Shown: piece by piece, positions 10,320-20,890 of the stretch | Layout: each line of letters begins with the position of its first letter | Position numbering within the stretch: the first letter of the stretch is position 1 | Source of the DNA: Reticulitermes lucifugus | Taxonomy: Eukaryota; Arthropoda; Insecta; Blattodea; Rhinotermitidae | DNA: 29,501 bases | Assembly: GCA_026260175.1 (NCBI GenBank) | Contig: JAKCWW010006556.1 | Location: forward strand, 1 to 29,501 | Reading direction: 5' to 3' | Made by a program: the position numbers and the translations under genes | Notes under the pieces: generated by a model | The model's input: the letters and a program-made list of their open reading frames with translations, nothing else | The model's database searches: none | Told to the model about the DNA's origin: nothing

Positions 10320-11315
10320 TCAAAACCACAACACAGTGACTCAGTGTCTATACTTATAGTTGCCCATGCAATTAGCAGTGCTGCTAACAAAATAAAAATG
10401 TTTTTTAAACGTAACTTAGAAGAATGTCAGTCTTCAAAGGGTTAAGGCAGATGAACATGCAAAGAAAACTGCCAGTTACTTCAGAGTAACGTAATAAAGC
10501 ATGTTCCATGTACAACTGATTACTTCATGTTACAATAACAATGTGTTTCAAATGTTTGTCCTTTTATACTTACATTTAACTAACAGAAACAATTTCAGCC
10601 ACTACTTTGAAAACAATAGAACAGTGAGCCATATTCCTGGCTCCCACAACCTTTGCATTACGTACCCACTTCCTTCACAGCCTATCAGAATACCTTACAA
10701 ATAATTTGCCTAAACCAAAACAGAAATGAAGTTTAATTCTTGGCAGAAGGCAAGTTTCTTCCTCAAAATGGCACTCATCTACTCTCCCATGGCTCTTCCT
10801 CAAGGACAAAATGTCCAGAGCAATCATTTCAATCCAGTATTAATTGTAAGAATGTGTGAATGTTTAATGTCACTCCTGTACAAAGACCTTATACCTTTCA
10901 TCCCAAAACTTGGTTCTGTTTGGATCAATAAAGGAGGCCATTAACAGTATGTAAGAACACCACACCCCAAAATGGTGAAATTTATTACCTTGAGCTAATC
11001 TTCCTCAACTGACTGCTGATATTCCATCAACTCTTCCTCTTACCTTTCAATGTCTCAGCAATGTTCATTCCCACCTTACATGAAGTGAAAAATGGACGTC
11101 TTGATGTCAGAGTATTAATATACACCATCCTACTATTTATTTAAAAACTGTTGGAAGTTTACTTAACTAAAGACTTATCTTCAGCAACACTCATTTGTCT
11201 GTTCATATTTACAACATTCTTCTACTGTTAGAACTAGCAGACCCTGGCTCAAACTGTCACCCTTCCAACAGCTTCACAAATTTTATATTATATATACCCT
11301 GCATTTCAGTAATTA
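10320..11315. other. Interval without recognisable genes
   Basis: AT-rich sequence. The open frames at 10501-10704 and 10726-10944 are short and have no recognisable domain or start context. Confidence 0.4.
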
Positions 11316-11460
11316 ATTAATTATTTCATACCAACAAATGCACTACACTGTTTTAGTGTTTTCTGTCCCTACATATGATGGCACAGGAAGTGCCGAAACA
11401 TATGTAGGGACAGAAAACACTAAAACAGTGTAGTGCATTTGTTGGTATGAAATAATTAAT
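11316..11460. repeat. Perfect 62-bp inverted repeat (fold-back) with 21-nt loop
   Basis: The left arm (11316-11377) and right arm (11399-11460) are exact reverse complements over 62 nt by my base-by-base reading. The 21-nt loop at 11378-11398 has its own 5-bp stem, GGCAC/GTGCC. The loop and its edges read TGATG, stem, GAAAC, recalling a hammerhead ribozyme centre, though the core bases before and after TGATG do not fit. Perfect identity implies recent origin or gene conversion. A small fold-back transposon, a snap-back replication product or an assembly artefact are all possible. Confidence 0.9.
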
Positions 11461-11921
11461 AGCTTCATTAATGTTAAAAATCAGGAAATTCACAGTAACA
11501 GAGATCTTACATTTGATACTACAAAAGGGAGAGCACATCAGGATATGTGAACACAGCACAAGAATCCTGGTGCATTCACTCCACATCTTTAATAATGTCA
11601 AAGACTGTTAAGACTGACAGAAAGTACACAGGACATAAGATGTGTTTCAATCTTCTCTGTAAGTTCTGTTTCAGACTCTTCTTACTCTGAAACATATAGA
11701 GGTTTTCTGCCGAGTGTCCATTATTGTCCCATTTTAACAAAAACTGACAAACAGTAGTAACTGAATTTCAAGAAAATCTATTCAACAGCTTCCCAAGTCA
11801 TTACAAGCAGAAATATGAAAGGTATGGTCTAGGCTTATTTTTATAATGTTTCCTTCTAACTGTGCCTAGAAATGACTTGATTTTTCCTCATAATGTCTCA
11901 ACTTGTGTGGAGCATGAAGAC

Positions 11922-12212
11922 TGTGGACGAGGGATGAAGCATTTTGGACTTGAGAGGTGACTGAACTACAAACTTGTACAACTGAGAAAACATGGTTCAA
12001 ATCCTGGCAGGAGCAGAGATCTTTCTTTTCTCCAGAATGTTCTGAACAGCCCTGGAGCCCACCCAGCCTCCTGCTCCATGGGCACTGGAGACCCTTTCTG
12101 CATTGATGAAGTGGCTGCAGCATGAAACTGACCACTCTTTCAGGCTAACGTTAAGAATGCATGGAGCCATATCCCTTCTCCGCCAGTTGCCTCCATGGTA
12201 TGCACATGGACA
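11922..12212 (+). mobile_element. tRNA-derived SINE, old copy
   Basis: A tRNA-like head with a degenerate A box (near 11922-11945) and a B box (GGTTCAAATCC at 11994-12004) is followed by a body. The body includes GGAGCCCACCCAGCCTCC, ACTGGAGACCC, a GGC.GCAGCATGA..CTGACCAC segment and GCCTCCATGGTATG near the end. From memory this order matches an abundant SINE family in cockroaches and termites. The copy is clearly diverged and I found no clean target duplications. The minus-strand open frame across it has no meaning. Confidence 0.6.
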
Positions 12213-12499
12213 ACTTTACTTTGAACTTTGCAGACAGTAAGATAGTACTTACAACTCTTACATTAACAGTTGCAAATAAAATATAACCTTTCATGTCTAC
12301 TACTTCTTGGCATAATATTCACATCATCATAATCATCATCCCCTGAACCCATGGCTCTGTATTTACTATCATGGTGAATAATATGACTTATGTCAATGTA
12401 ATTCCTTCTCATTTTTGTAATTTGCAATTCAACGGCAATATTTTTTGGCATAATCTAAAGTAACACGGAATGTGCAAGGCCCAACAATTAAGTCCCATT

Positions 12500-13290
12500 A
12501 CGCGCCTCTAAAAACTGTATTCTTATTTGTGCACGAATAGTGTCACCTTTGTACTCTTTCCACTGTTCAAAACACTGCTGGAACCTGTTGTTTGACTTTA
12601 TAAAAAAATCTTGAAGTAAATGATGCCCTTGGGGTCAAAACAAAATCCGAATTGTCTTCACCTGAGCTCTTGGTCTTGGTGTTGCTGATGTTTTCCACTG
12701 CACGCTCTTGTGTTTCATTTCTGACTGTATTTAAAGCACCATGTTTCCATCACCCATGACAATTTGTTCCAAAAGCAGTTTCTTTTGGAAAACTGACAAG
12801 AGAGATCAAAATCAATAACAAGCTGCCAAAGTTTCTGGTCATCACAAAAAAATATGTGACACCATCTTTGCTGAAAATTTCCTCATTCCCAAATCTTCAG
12901 CCAAAATACTCCTTCAGTTTCTCTGCCTTCCTTTAGTTTTTCTGCTATCATTTGTACACTGAATCATCTGTCACTACAAACTATTCCCATGTTCTCAGCC
13001 ATCCAGTTCTTTTGTCATTTTTTACGTCTTCCCCATCCGTTTTAAACCTCTTATGTTACTCAACCACACTTTAATTTTTCACAGCACCACAAACCTCCAC
13101 TAGCACTTTTGCCTCACTTCACACACAACTTGATGTCACTGCATTGCTCTAATCACCTATCACACACACCTGCATGAACATTGGCACTGCTTCACTACTA
13201 CTGCTGCCTTATTCACTTCATCAGCACAGAAGATGCAACCAGACATATCACAACACATCACTTCCTAGTTACTCCTCACTCGCTACCAAT
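12500..13290 (-). mobile_element. Decayed mariner-like transposase (copy 2)
   Basis: Minus-strand translation gives FSVQMIAEKL (helix-turn-helix region, near 12950), FFCDDQKLWQL (near 12850), and METWCFKYSQK near 12740, matching the GDETW.F.YDPE.K block of mariner transposases. After a frame change come SVQWKTSATPRPRAQVKTI (near 12680) and DPKGIIYFKIF (near 12620), matching the W...SPRPKK and FFD..G....EF blocks. The region after the second catalytic Asp is missing or unreadable. Several stops and frameshifts are present. It is more degraded at its N-terminal half than copy 1 and belongs to a different mariner lineage judged by its ETW context. Confidence 0.7.
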
Positions 13291-13399
13291 TGGCATCTGT
13301 GTGGGCATTCTGGGAACTTAACTGTCACACCATGTAACTAAACACACTGACTGAAACTTTGGATTTCCATGCTGTTTCTCACCCTCATCCTGCAGCAGC

Positions 13400-13650
13400 A
13401 AAAAAATGAAGATGATGAAAACTGCTGGATACTGAGGACAATGACCCCAAGGCCATTTACAATGCACATGAAACCAAACTGTTTTTAAGCCTCCTTCCAG
13501 TAAGACAAATGACCATCAAACCCGATCCTTGCTATGGCTTTAAACATTCTATAAAAATGACTACTGTCTTGCATACAGTGCTGATGGGACAAACATCCAC
13601 CACTGGTAACTGGAAAATGCTTAATATCTGAAATGGAGTACTCGAGATTA
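13400..13650 (+). mobile_element. Tigger/pogo-type transposase relic
   Basis: In the plus strand the frame at 13443 reads DPKAIYNAHETKLFLSLLP, which fits the DE.IYNADETGLFF..LP block of pogo/Tigger transposases around the first catalytic Asp. After frame changes, DKHPPLVTGK (near 13590) fits the K..PLVIGKS block. The catalytic Asp of NADET is His here (CAT at 13467-13469), and stops follow. Only about 80 codons of the original roughly 500 are recognisable. Confidence 0.65.
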
Positions 13651-15725
13651 ACCTTTTAGATCCTAGTGGTTATTTTATGTACCATTATGCTTAACATGAA
13701 CAAATTCTACATTCTGGCCACAGAGTGTATTAGTGTGGTTTGTATGGATCTCAGAACAAACAGCAAAATTTGCCTTTTTACAGTATTAATTGGTTTTTTA
13801 TAAACAAGATGGAAAGTGTTTACTCAATGGTACATACTGACTCTTTATACAAAACAAATGATGTTTCTTCTTTAAAAGGTTAAAATCATTTTTGTTTACA
13901 GACAAATGTGCTGTTCATCCTTATCATAACAGCTACCTAAAGAATGTGAAAGTCCCTCTCTGCCACCCATTAAACCATGGAATAATAAGACATCTAACCT
14001 CTTAAAGTACAATGGTAACTATACACACCACAGCATTAACATTAAAAAAATTGGTTTCTTTTTGCTCACACAGTGTACCTGTCTGTTTAATGTGACTCTC
14101 AGAACAAATGGGAATTATTTCCATCAACATTAATGACTTGATCTTGATTCAGCTTTGAAAGGATTCTAAAGATGGTACATGGTAAAGAGTCATGAATGAT
14201 ATTTTGGACAGTCTGGGAATTGAGACTAGTTGTTTCTAATGGGCCATTCAGAGTAGGCTGTCCCTTTTTCCCACTCTACGTGAAGATTGAGACAGGTCCA
14301 GCCTCTATACTGTGGTGTTTTGAGTCTAAGATAATCTACAATGTCCACAATTTCAATAATGACTACAACTGATCTTTGTAATGAAGATGCAGTGTCTTTT
14401 GTGAGGTAGGAACCACATTTTTAAACCATATTTAAAAGAACGTCTAGCATCAGAGGAATAATCACCACTACAAGGAGCAGATGCTTGTAAAGGCAGTTTC
14501 TTCAGAATGCACCACTCAAGCAATTCAATGTATGGCACCATGTTTCTGCCTATGGTGCTATGAACTAGTGTGGCTGCAACCACCAGCCCATAGCTGAGGT
14601 GCAGAATGAAGCAGAGTTGGCATATGGCCCTACTAGCTGGAACCAGAACATGACATAATGTTAGACGCTACATGACGATACTGGTGACCTGTTCTGTGAA
14701 AATGTTAAAGTATGGATAACAATGACGTTCACTAAGATGATTCTAAAGTAACTGTATTTGCACATGTGTGGCTCTTTTTTACACCTATTAGTTTTGCCAT
14801 ATATGCTACATTAAAAATCTCAAAAAACAACAAAGAAGAGTTTCATCAGATTTGATTTTGCAGAGGTCTACCAAAATCTGAAAACACCACTTGTGTGTTT
14901 GTATATATATAGATATGGTTATTAAGGAACCATAATGGACACTTTGCATGATGACCAACATGCCTTTCTACAAACATCTGGAGTGTACCTCATTAAATAC
15001 CTATCGGTATACAAAATGTTAATGCACAAGAGCTACAGAGAAAAATGAATATTTTATGTCCCAGCCACTTGCTCTCTAGGGTTCACAGTTCGAGATAATT
15101 ACCAGAAAGGGAGTGAACATGCCATCTACTATGTCTGTAGATAACTCTAATGCATACATGAATCTGTCAACAGTATTTTAAAGAAAAATTACTAAGACTG
15201 CCATTTTAAAGTAATTACAGAAAATTACAGTGCTAGTGTCTCTTTTCACTGGTAATGGCAGCACATTAATCCATTCTCAACCAACATCACCAAAGGGATT
15301 TTGAACTGTGGGCTTCAGCTGTGTTAGTATTCTACCTTGTCACCAGCAGCTGGCAGCTGTATGTTCTGTAACTGCTTACATACATAATGGAGAAATGGCA
15401 AGTATCAGGCTTTGCATACAAGTATTCAATGTAAGCTCAAGACTGCATGTTCATAGACACAAAGTTCAAACAATCCAAAGTGCAAAGATGACAGTCAAGA
15501 TGGAGCATGTAGAAGCAATTAGTTGACACAACTAAATTAAACATTTTACAAGCAATGGCAATTTTAATACAAAATACAGTTATGAATTTTAATGAAGAAA
15601 TCCTGTCTATTGCATTTAACTTTTCTAAGGGGTTGGAAATGGATATTTTGATTTTTGGGGATAATTGCAATCACAGTGTAATGCATAATTTGTAAAACAG
15701 AGCTATGACCTAATTTAAATAAATG
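13651..15725. other. Interval without recognisable genes
   Basis: No frame shows a family signature. The minus-strand frame at 14353-14583 (76 codons) has a weak transposase-like look in its C-terminal half, but I cannot assign it. Confidence 0.35.
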
Positions 15726-15898
15726 TAGTGCCCTGGCGGCATCCGCTGTCAGGCCATCTACTTGTTGTGCCTCCCTAGGGCGGGTTACCTAACTAAACTC
15801 AAGCTCCACCTAAGGAGGTTCTACCGGTAGTGTAACTTCGCAGGCTTCCGCTGGCTCCGTCTTAACTCCATCTTTATGGTAGTGCTGCCACCAGTAAT
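15726..15898. other. GC-rich island with short palindromes
   Basis: A stretch of about 170 bp is clearly richer in G+C than its AT-rich flanks. It contains perfect short palindromes (CCCTAGGG at 15774-15781, CTACCGGTAG at 15821-15830) and a hairpin-forming CTCC..GGAG near 15804-15817. Its abrupt edges suggest an inserted repeat of unknown type. No coding frame is seen. Confidence 0.4.
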
Positions 15899-16340
15899 TT
15901 TCAGCAATTATTGACAACTGAAGTGCCTAATTAATGTCACAATATATTATTCTACCAAATACTTCTCTATTTAGACAAGTACCTGAAGTTTTGCTGCCAC
16001 CGATTTTGGGAATGTTAAACTAAACTGTAAATATTCATAATACTATGCTCATGTAAACAACATTAAAATGCCTTCCTCAAAGCTCATTACTCTGGTTGTT
16101 AATATAATTTCCCCGAAAAGTTAAGCTATTGTAAGTTTCAGTATTTCAACAGGATTCAGTAAACCAAATTCCCAATCATAATTTTACCTATTTTCCCATA
16201 TCTACAACAATTTATTCATGGAGGTACTCAGGCTAGGATATATCTTCACCTTTCTTACAGCTTATGTCCCAGTGGACCACAGACAGAACACTGGTTACAG
16301 CTTTCTAAAACTGAATCTCTATTCTCCTCTACTCTGTTCT

Positions 16341-16377
<37 letters not shown>
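16341..16377. repeat. AC/AT microsatellite
   Basis: A short AC run passes into a long AT run of about a dozen units. Confidence 0.9.
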
Positions 16378-16506
16378 AGTAACATACTAAAGTTGCCATT
16401 CTTTTACACTTGCGTTTGCCTAGTTAGGGAGGGTCCTAACAAAACTAAGGCTGGATCATTTTAATATTCTCTTAACCCATCATATTTCAGTTTTGAACTA
16501 AATTTG

Positions 16507-16520
16507 GAGAGAGAGAGAGA
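16507..16520. repeat. GA microsatellite
   Basis: Seven GA units in a row. Confidence 0.85.
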
Positions 16521-16659
16521 ACTAATATCGAAACAATGTACTCCACATCAAACAATTTCGGATGCATCACTCACCACTCACCTGGTATGTACAGGAAAAT
16601 TACAGCTCTGAAGCTCATCTTAGGTTTTCCCAAGCACTGCGTATTTTCGTCTGTTCTTG

Positions 16660-16810
16660 ACAAAAGATGGAACACAAAAGACCTTGCGTGTCGGTGCCAA
16701 CGGCCCATACGCGCTCGCCAAAACTCACCAGGTCAGCACTTTCCAGTTCACATAGCAACAGCAAATGCAAACCCGACAAATAGTTGCTGTCACTAAGGGG
16801 ATGCAACATG
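16660..16810 (-). other. Possible 5' exon with splice donor (unproven)
   Basis: The minus-strand frame of 64 codons starting at 16809 crosses a consensus splice donor (GACCTG before GTGAGT, near 16727). CpGs cluster between 16640 and 16735, unlike the flanks. This could be a first exon of a minus-strand gene, but no downstream coding exon is recognisable, and it could equally be chance. No protein family is suggested. Confidence 0.15.
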
Positions 16811-17055
16811 ATACAGCCTTCCTGTTGTTAACACGTGTAACTCATTTAACTTAACATATATCACAACTTAAATTCGAAATTTATCATTAACACTTCAATA
16901 TAAAATTTAGAAAAAATACATTTTGCGTGGTTACACAAAACTAAAGACTACAACACTACATAAACAAAACCAGACTAACAGATTTTTGTTTAAAAAAAAC
17001 CATGACCATAAATGGAAGTCCTGGTGGAATGTTGAGGAGCAGGCCTAGATCAAAT

Positions 17056-17069
17056 NGGGGGGGGGGGGG
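17056..17069. other. Ambiguous base next to a G homopolymer
   Basis: An N at 17056 is followed by thirteen G. This looks like an unresolved homopolymer in the assembly. Confidence 0.8.
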
Positions 17070-18100
17070 ATGCATAGATGCAAAATACCCAAGAACCACT
17101 GTTACAGATGAGGCGTCTGCGTCGGCCTTCTGCGATGCTCCTTGGTATGTCTAAATATGATGACATTATTCATCATTTGGTACTGAAAATTCTTCATTCA
17201 TCTCTCCCTAACTGCCAACAGGAGTAACAATTCATTACAGCATGTACAAAAGCATTCTAATGATCATAATTCATAAAGTAAAATATGGGACCAATGTGTT
17301 TCAATAGGTATATAATAGTGATACACTGACAACTCCTTTTTTCCTAAAAGAAGTGCTTCTGGGTGCTTCCTAGATTGCCAACACAGCATTCTTACATGCA
17401 TAATACAACAACCTGTGAGTGCAGCATAGCTGGCCAAAGCAGCATGAGCTGCTGTTATTGCTGTGGTGGTATGCATGTATGCACTTTCTGGGAGTGCGAG
17501 ATTATAAGCAGCTATACTCCCATGGAGGCGAAACAAAGCTGACAACCTGAATATGAAATTCCCAGTAACAAACATTTGTGAGAATACACATGATATTAAG
17601 AGTGAAATTGGTGGGTGCTCTGGCTATCTTCTTTAAAAACGATTGTCATAGTGGGGCACAAACACACAATGATATTAGCTGCTCTGAAGAACATTCTCTG
17701 AAGTGGGGGAAACAGTAACTTTCAAAATGTTTTCTCAACAATATGCATTAAATGTCCCTATAAATCAAATCCATTTTCAATCTTCTTGGTAAATTATACT
17801 ATTTCAATTCAGTTTGTAATTATTCATGTGCTGGCACAACAGCCATAAGACCAACTACACAGACAGCACAGGAACATAACAGAAAATACATCCAATAACT
17901 CACCATATTGTAACCACACAGAAAACAGATAAGGATAAATCACATAAGGTAACAGACAGCATGAATAATATTATAAATGAATAACAAAACAGTGTGGCAC
18001 ATTCATGTAATGTTTACACCTCCTTGGCAACCCTAACAACCTGATATCACTTCACTCAAAGAGAGTGCTTTTATGGCAATTTAAAGTTGCCAGCAACAAT
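17070..18100. other. Interval without recognisable genes
   Basis: The 103-codon minus-strand frame at 17264-17575 is Ala/Leu/His-rich with no recognisable domain, signal or neighbour support. Nothing else stands out. Confidence 0.35.
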
Positions 18101-18109
18101 AAAATGTAC

Positions 18110-18374
18110 TTTGGTCTTCATGTAGAGTGCCAGATATTTTTGCCCAATTTTAACCAAATTTGGATTTTCTTGGCAGATTTTCATAAAAGCCCCCAGTATC
18201 AAATTTCATGAAGATCCGTCCAGTGGAAGCTATACGGATACATGTGGACAGGACGAAACTGAAGCTTTTTACAAGTATGCAAATGCACCTAAAATAGTTA
18301 AGAGGGATAACTTGTTCCTGAACATAAAGTTCCATTCAATTTACTGACAGGCAGGCGTAGCAGCACAGGGCTAG
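18110..18374 (+). mobile_element. Possible Helitron-like 3' tail
   Basis: The stretch includes TATCAAATTTCATGAAGATC and a CCAGTGGAAGC segment, a pattern often seen upstream of Helitron 3' ends in insects. It ends GGGCTAG followed by T (CTAG at 18371-18374), which fits the CTRR end with insertion next to T. The hairpin normally found about ten bases before CTRR is weak or absent, and the left end cannot be placed. The assignment is tentative. Confidence 0.3.
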
Positions 18375-18489
18375 TAAATCAATACCTGAATGCACCTATA
18401 TATATGTACAAATACACAGACAGGGCACAATTAAACAAACAAAAGCAAGCAGAAACAAGGTAAGGTGTGAGTGCTAACTCAGCACCAAA

Positions 18490-18551
18490 ACAACAGCAGC
18501 AGCAGCAACAGCAATAACAACTGCTGCCGCCGCTGCCACCACCACTGCCAC
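18490..18551. repeat. Trinucleotide-rich tract (CAG/GCC/CAC)
   Basis: An imperfect trinucleotide tract reads as poly-Cys/Gly/Ser on the minus strand and Gln/Pro-rich on the plus strand. No surrounding frame supports coding use. Confidence 0.75.
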
Positions 18552-18689
18552 AAGAAAGACACTTCAACTTAGAAGAAAACAGCCTAATACTAATAACATG
18601 ACCACAACAAAATTCTCTGTACCTTATAATTAGCATAATTAACTCAATAACTCATTAAGTAAAACACTTTCCCTTGAATATACCAGTAT

Positions 18690-19445
18690 CTCTTCTTCTT
18701 TGGCATATGGTCCTTATAGTTTAACCAGTGACTCCTTGAGAATGATAGCCCATACGCATCTGTTTTCTTTCTTCCATCTCTTGACACCCATCGATTTCAG
18801 ATCATTCTCAATACAGTCTAACCACCGTCATTCTGGTCTTCCTGCTTTTCTTCTTCCATCTGGTTTCCCCAGAAATACTTTCTTTACGGTCCTATCATCA
18901 ATCTTACCAGATGACCAGCCCATTCCAGTCTTCTTACTGTCATTGCTATTACAACATTTGGTTTTCTATACGTAACCTGCAATTCATCATTCGTTCGGAT
19001 TCTCCAGCCACTTTGATCTTTTATTGGGCCATATATCTCTCTTAGTATTTTCCACTCTCATGTTTTAAGGGATGTTTCATTTTTCACAACCATACAGCAC
19101 TATAGGTTTAATCATTGTAGTATATATTTTTAGTTTTGTCTGTTTCAATATATATCGATTTTATACTTTTTTAGAGCCTGGTAAAATCCACTCCCTGCTG
19201 TTATTCTTGCTTGGACATCTTTTCCACAATCATTATTATAAGTAACCAGTGAACCCAAATACTGTATTTAAATCCTAATACTTCTTGATATTCTTCATAA
19301 TTAATGTTCTGGGTTTTAGGTTGCATATTTTTGTCTGTATTTTGAGGTATTCATGTATTTGGTTTTGTCTACATTTATCTTCAGACCTATATCATTAGTT
19401 AGTTCTTCCATTTCTTGAATTATTTCAATGATTACCTGTGTTGAA
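18690..19445 (-). mobile_element. LINE 3' fragment, RTE-like reverse transcriptase
   Basis: Minus-strand translation from 19440 gives EMEELTNDIGLKINVDKTKY, the block that follows the YADD motif in RTE-like and related LINEs. Next come GFKYSIWV-like and LKHESGKY-like pieces. An ending with RMMNCRLR, then RWKKKSRKTRM near 18840, corresponds to the R-rich GRP.K.W tail. Multiple stops occur. The element is 5'-truncated, starting just after where YADD would lie and directly abutting another LINE fragment at about 19445. Confidence 0.6.
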
Positions 19446-19449
19446 CTTC

Positions 19450-20530
19450 CAATAATACCAGTAACTCTCCAGATGCCAAAGGCTGCCAATGTGTATTTAG
19501 CAGAACAGTTGCACTGTAGAGAATCAACATTAAACAAAGTAAAACCTCTGACATTATAGTTGGCACACAAAGACGGACAGTTTCCAAAAGGGAAGGATAC
19601 AAATTTGGTCCACTGTGAACATTAATAAGAAAAAGGGCATCTAGGTGGGGCCTCCCAACAAATATGGTATGAAATTTCATGTGGTATAAAACATCAGCAT
19701 AGTTATATTGTAAATAAATGCAAAAACTGATGACAGAGATACAAACTTCTGCTGGATGCACTCAAGCTTACCGACATCAGTAGAAGTAATGGACGTCCAT
19801 GCTAAAGAGGTGTATCCTAACTTAGATCTAACGTAAAATACAACACCAAAAGGCTCTCCCAAGAAGAACAGGATAACATTACAGTCTGAATTAAACCAAC
19901 AACTAATTACCTGGGGAAATATACGATCAACATGATGATAGTGAAAATTAAGTTTGGACTCAATACACACTGCCAAATCTTTGATAGAGTCAGAACGTAT
20001 AATACAGGATTCACACAATTTGTACTCAAAACTGAGTAAGCTGCTTTTTTTGAGAAGGATATAACTCTGGTCTTGGTTTCTTTTTGTGTGGTGAAGGGCC
20101 CCGCAGCAGATGCAACAGACGCACCGCAGCCTTGAGGTTTGTTGTGCAAACCTGTGATGAAGATTAGTTTTTTCCATTTTTCCATGTAATGAAATTGACG
20201 GGAGGAAAACCGAAGTACTCGGGGAAAAAACCTGTCCCAGTGCCACTTTGTGCACCACAAATCCCATATGGACTGACCGGATCGAACCTGGGCCTCCACC
20301 TGGTCTTGTTAATGTTCAGCTTCATGAAGTTAGGAATGCACCATGAACAAAATTTACATCAGATTGAAGTAAAAAACTATCACAGGGGGCCCTTTATTTT
20401 ATGAACAATTTTGATGTCATCAGCAAAAAGAAGATGATTAGAAAACTGACCGCATAACACAAATCAATCACGTACATATTTTGCTATTCAGGAAAGGGCG
20501 AACTATTAATTTCTGGTGCCTTAATGTGGC
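19450..20530 (-). mobile_element. CR1/Jockey-like LINE remnant, RT C-terminal half
   Basis: Minus-strand translation gives, in order, NHLLFADDIKIVHKIKGP (RT catalytic FADD motif, near 20430) and LQSDVNFVHG (near 20360). After an inserted SINE come KTRVISF, LSFEYKLCES, DSIKDLAV and ESKLNFHYH (near 19950), then VRSKLGYTSLAWTSITSTD (near 19810) and KLECIQQKFV. YNYADVLYH and HLDALFLINVHSG follow near 19640, and NVRGFTLFNV near 19550. This is the order of the RT C-terminal region in a LINE family widespread in insects. Frames change at least four times with several stops, so it is inactive. The catalytic Asp pair is intact at the sequence level. It is interrupted at 20076-20299 by a SINE. Confidence 0.7.
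20076..20299 (-). mobile_element. SINE inserted in the LINE, 9-bp target duplication
   Basis: The 224-bp insert splits the LINE coding frame. CTGGTCTTG occurs on both sides (20067-20075 and 20300-20308), giving a target site duplication. On the minus strand the insert starts GTGGAGGCCCA, is followed at once by a perfect polymerase III B box (GGTTCGATCC), and ends in an A-rich tail (CACACAAAAAGAAAC). The A box is missing, which fits a 5'-truncated tRNA-derived SINE. The body (reading WDLWCTKWHWDRFF and CGALHHTK in two frames) looks like a repeat common in insect gene predictions. It is younger than the LINE it sits in. Confidence 0.75.
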
Positions 20531-20639
20531 ACTCGCCTCTAACCTGTTAGATTCGTTTACTCATCTTGTTTACCTTTTCCTTACGACACGCACTCCAGGC
20601 ATAAAATGATGGCCAAAAAAACATTTATAAAATACAGAT

Positions 20640-20890
20640 TGTTACGGATTACTTTCGCATTCCCTCGCACAGATTATCTTCGCTTTCTGTTCCACAACAC
20701 AGCATGACATGTCACTGCTGCCAACACTCTCGTCCGTGCTGCCAAATTTCCAAACAGGCGCCAGTGGGGTAATTTCAGACCATGGATCCAACATCTGGTC
20801 GTCCGAACCGCCGACGCAACTCAGTAGACCACAATCCACGACCAAAATATTCTGTCCTTCAAAATGTGAACGTAGGTTCCACGACTGGTA
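20640..20890. promoter_or_regulatory. CpG-richer patch upstream of SET
   Basis: Between about 20640 and 20890 CpG dinucleotides are frequent (for example around TCGTCCGAACCGCCGACG), unlike the AT-rich, CpG-poor surroundings. Open frames exist on both strands (60 and 67 codons), but neither resembles a known protein. A distal promoter or a non-coding first exon, possibly of a divergent transcript, is possible. The distance to the SET start codon is about 0.7-0.95 kb. Confidence 0.3.

Noticed and set aside
18379..18636. Minus-strand frame with a poly-Cys/Gly run
   Set aside because: Produced by the trinucleotide tract at 18490-18551; no support on either side.
19677..20267. 196-codon minus-strand frame as a host protein
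   Set aside because: It is a fusion of SINE sequence and LINE RT sequence; the SINE boundaries with target duplication explain it.
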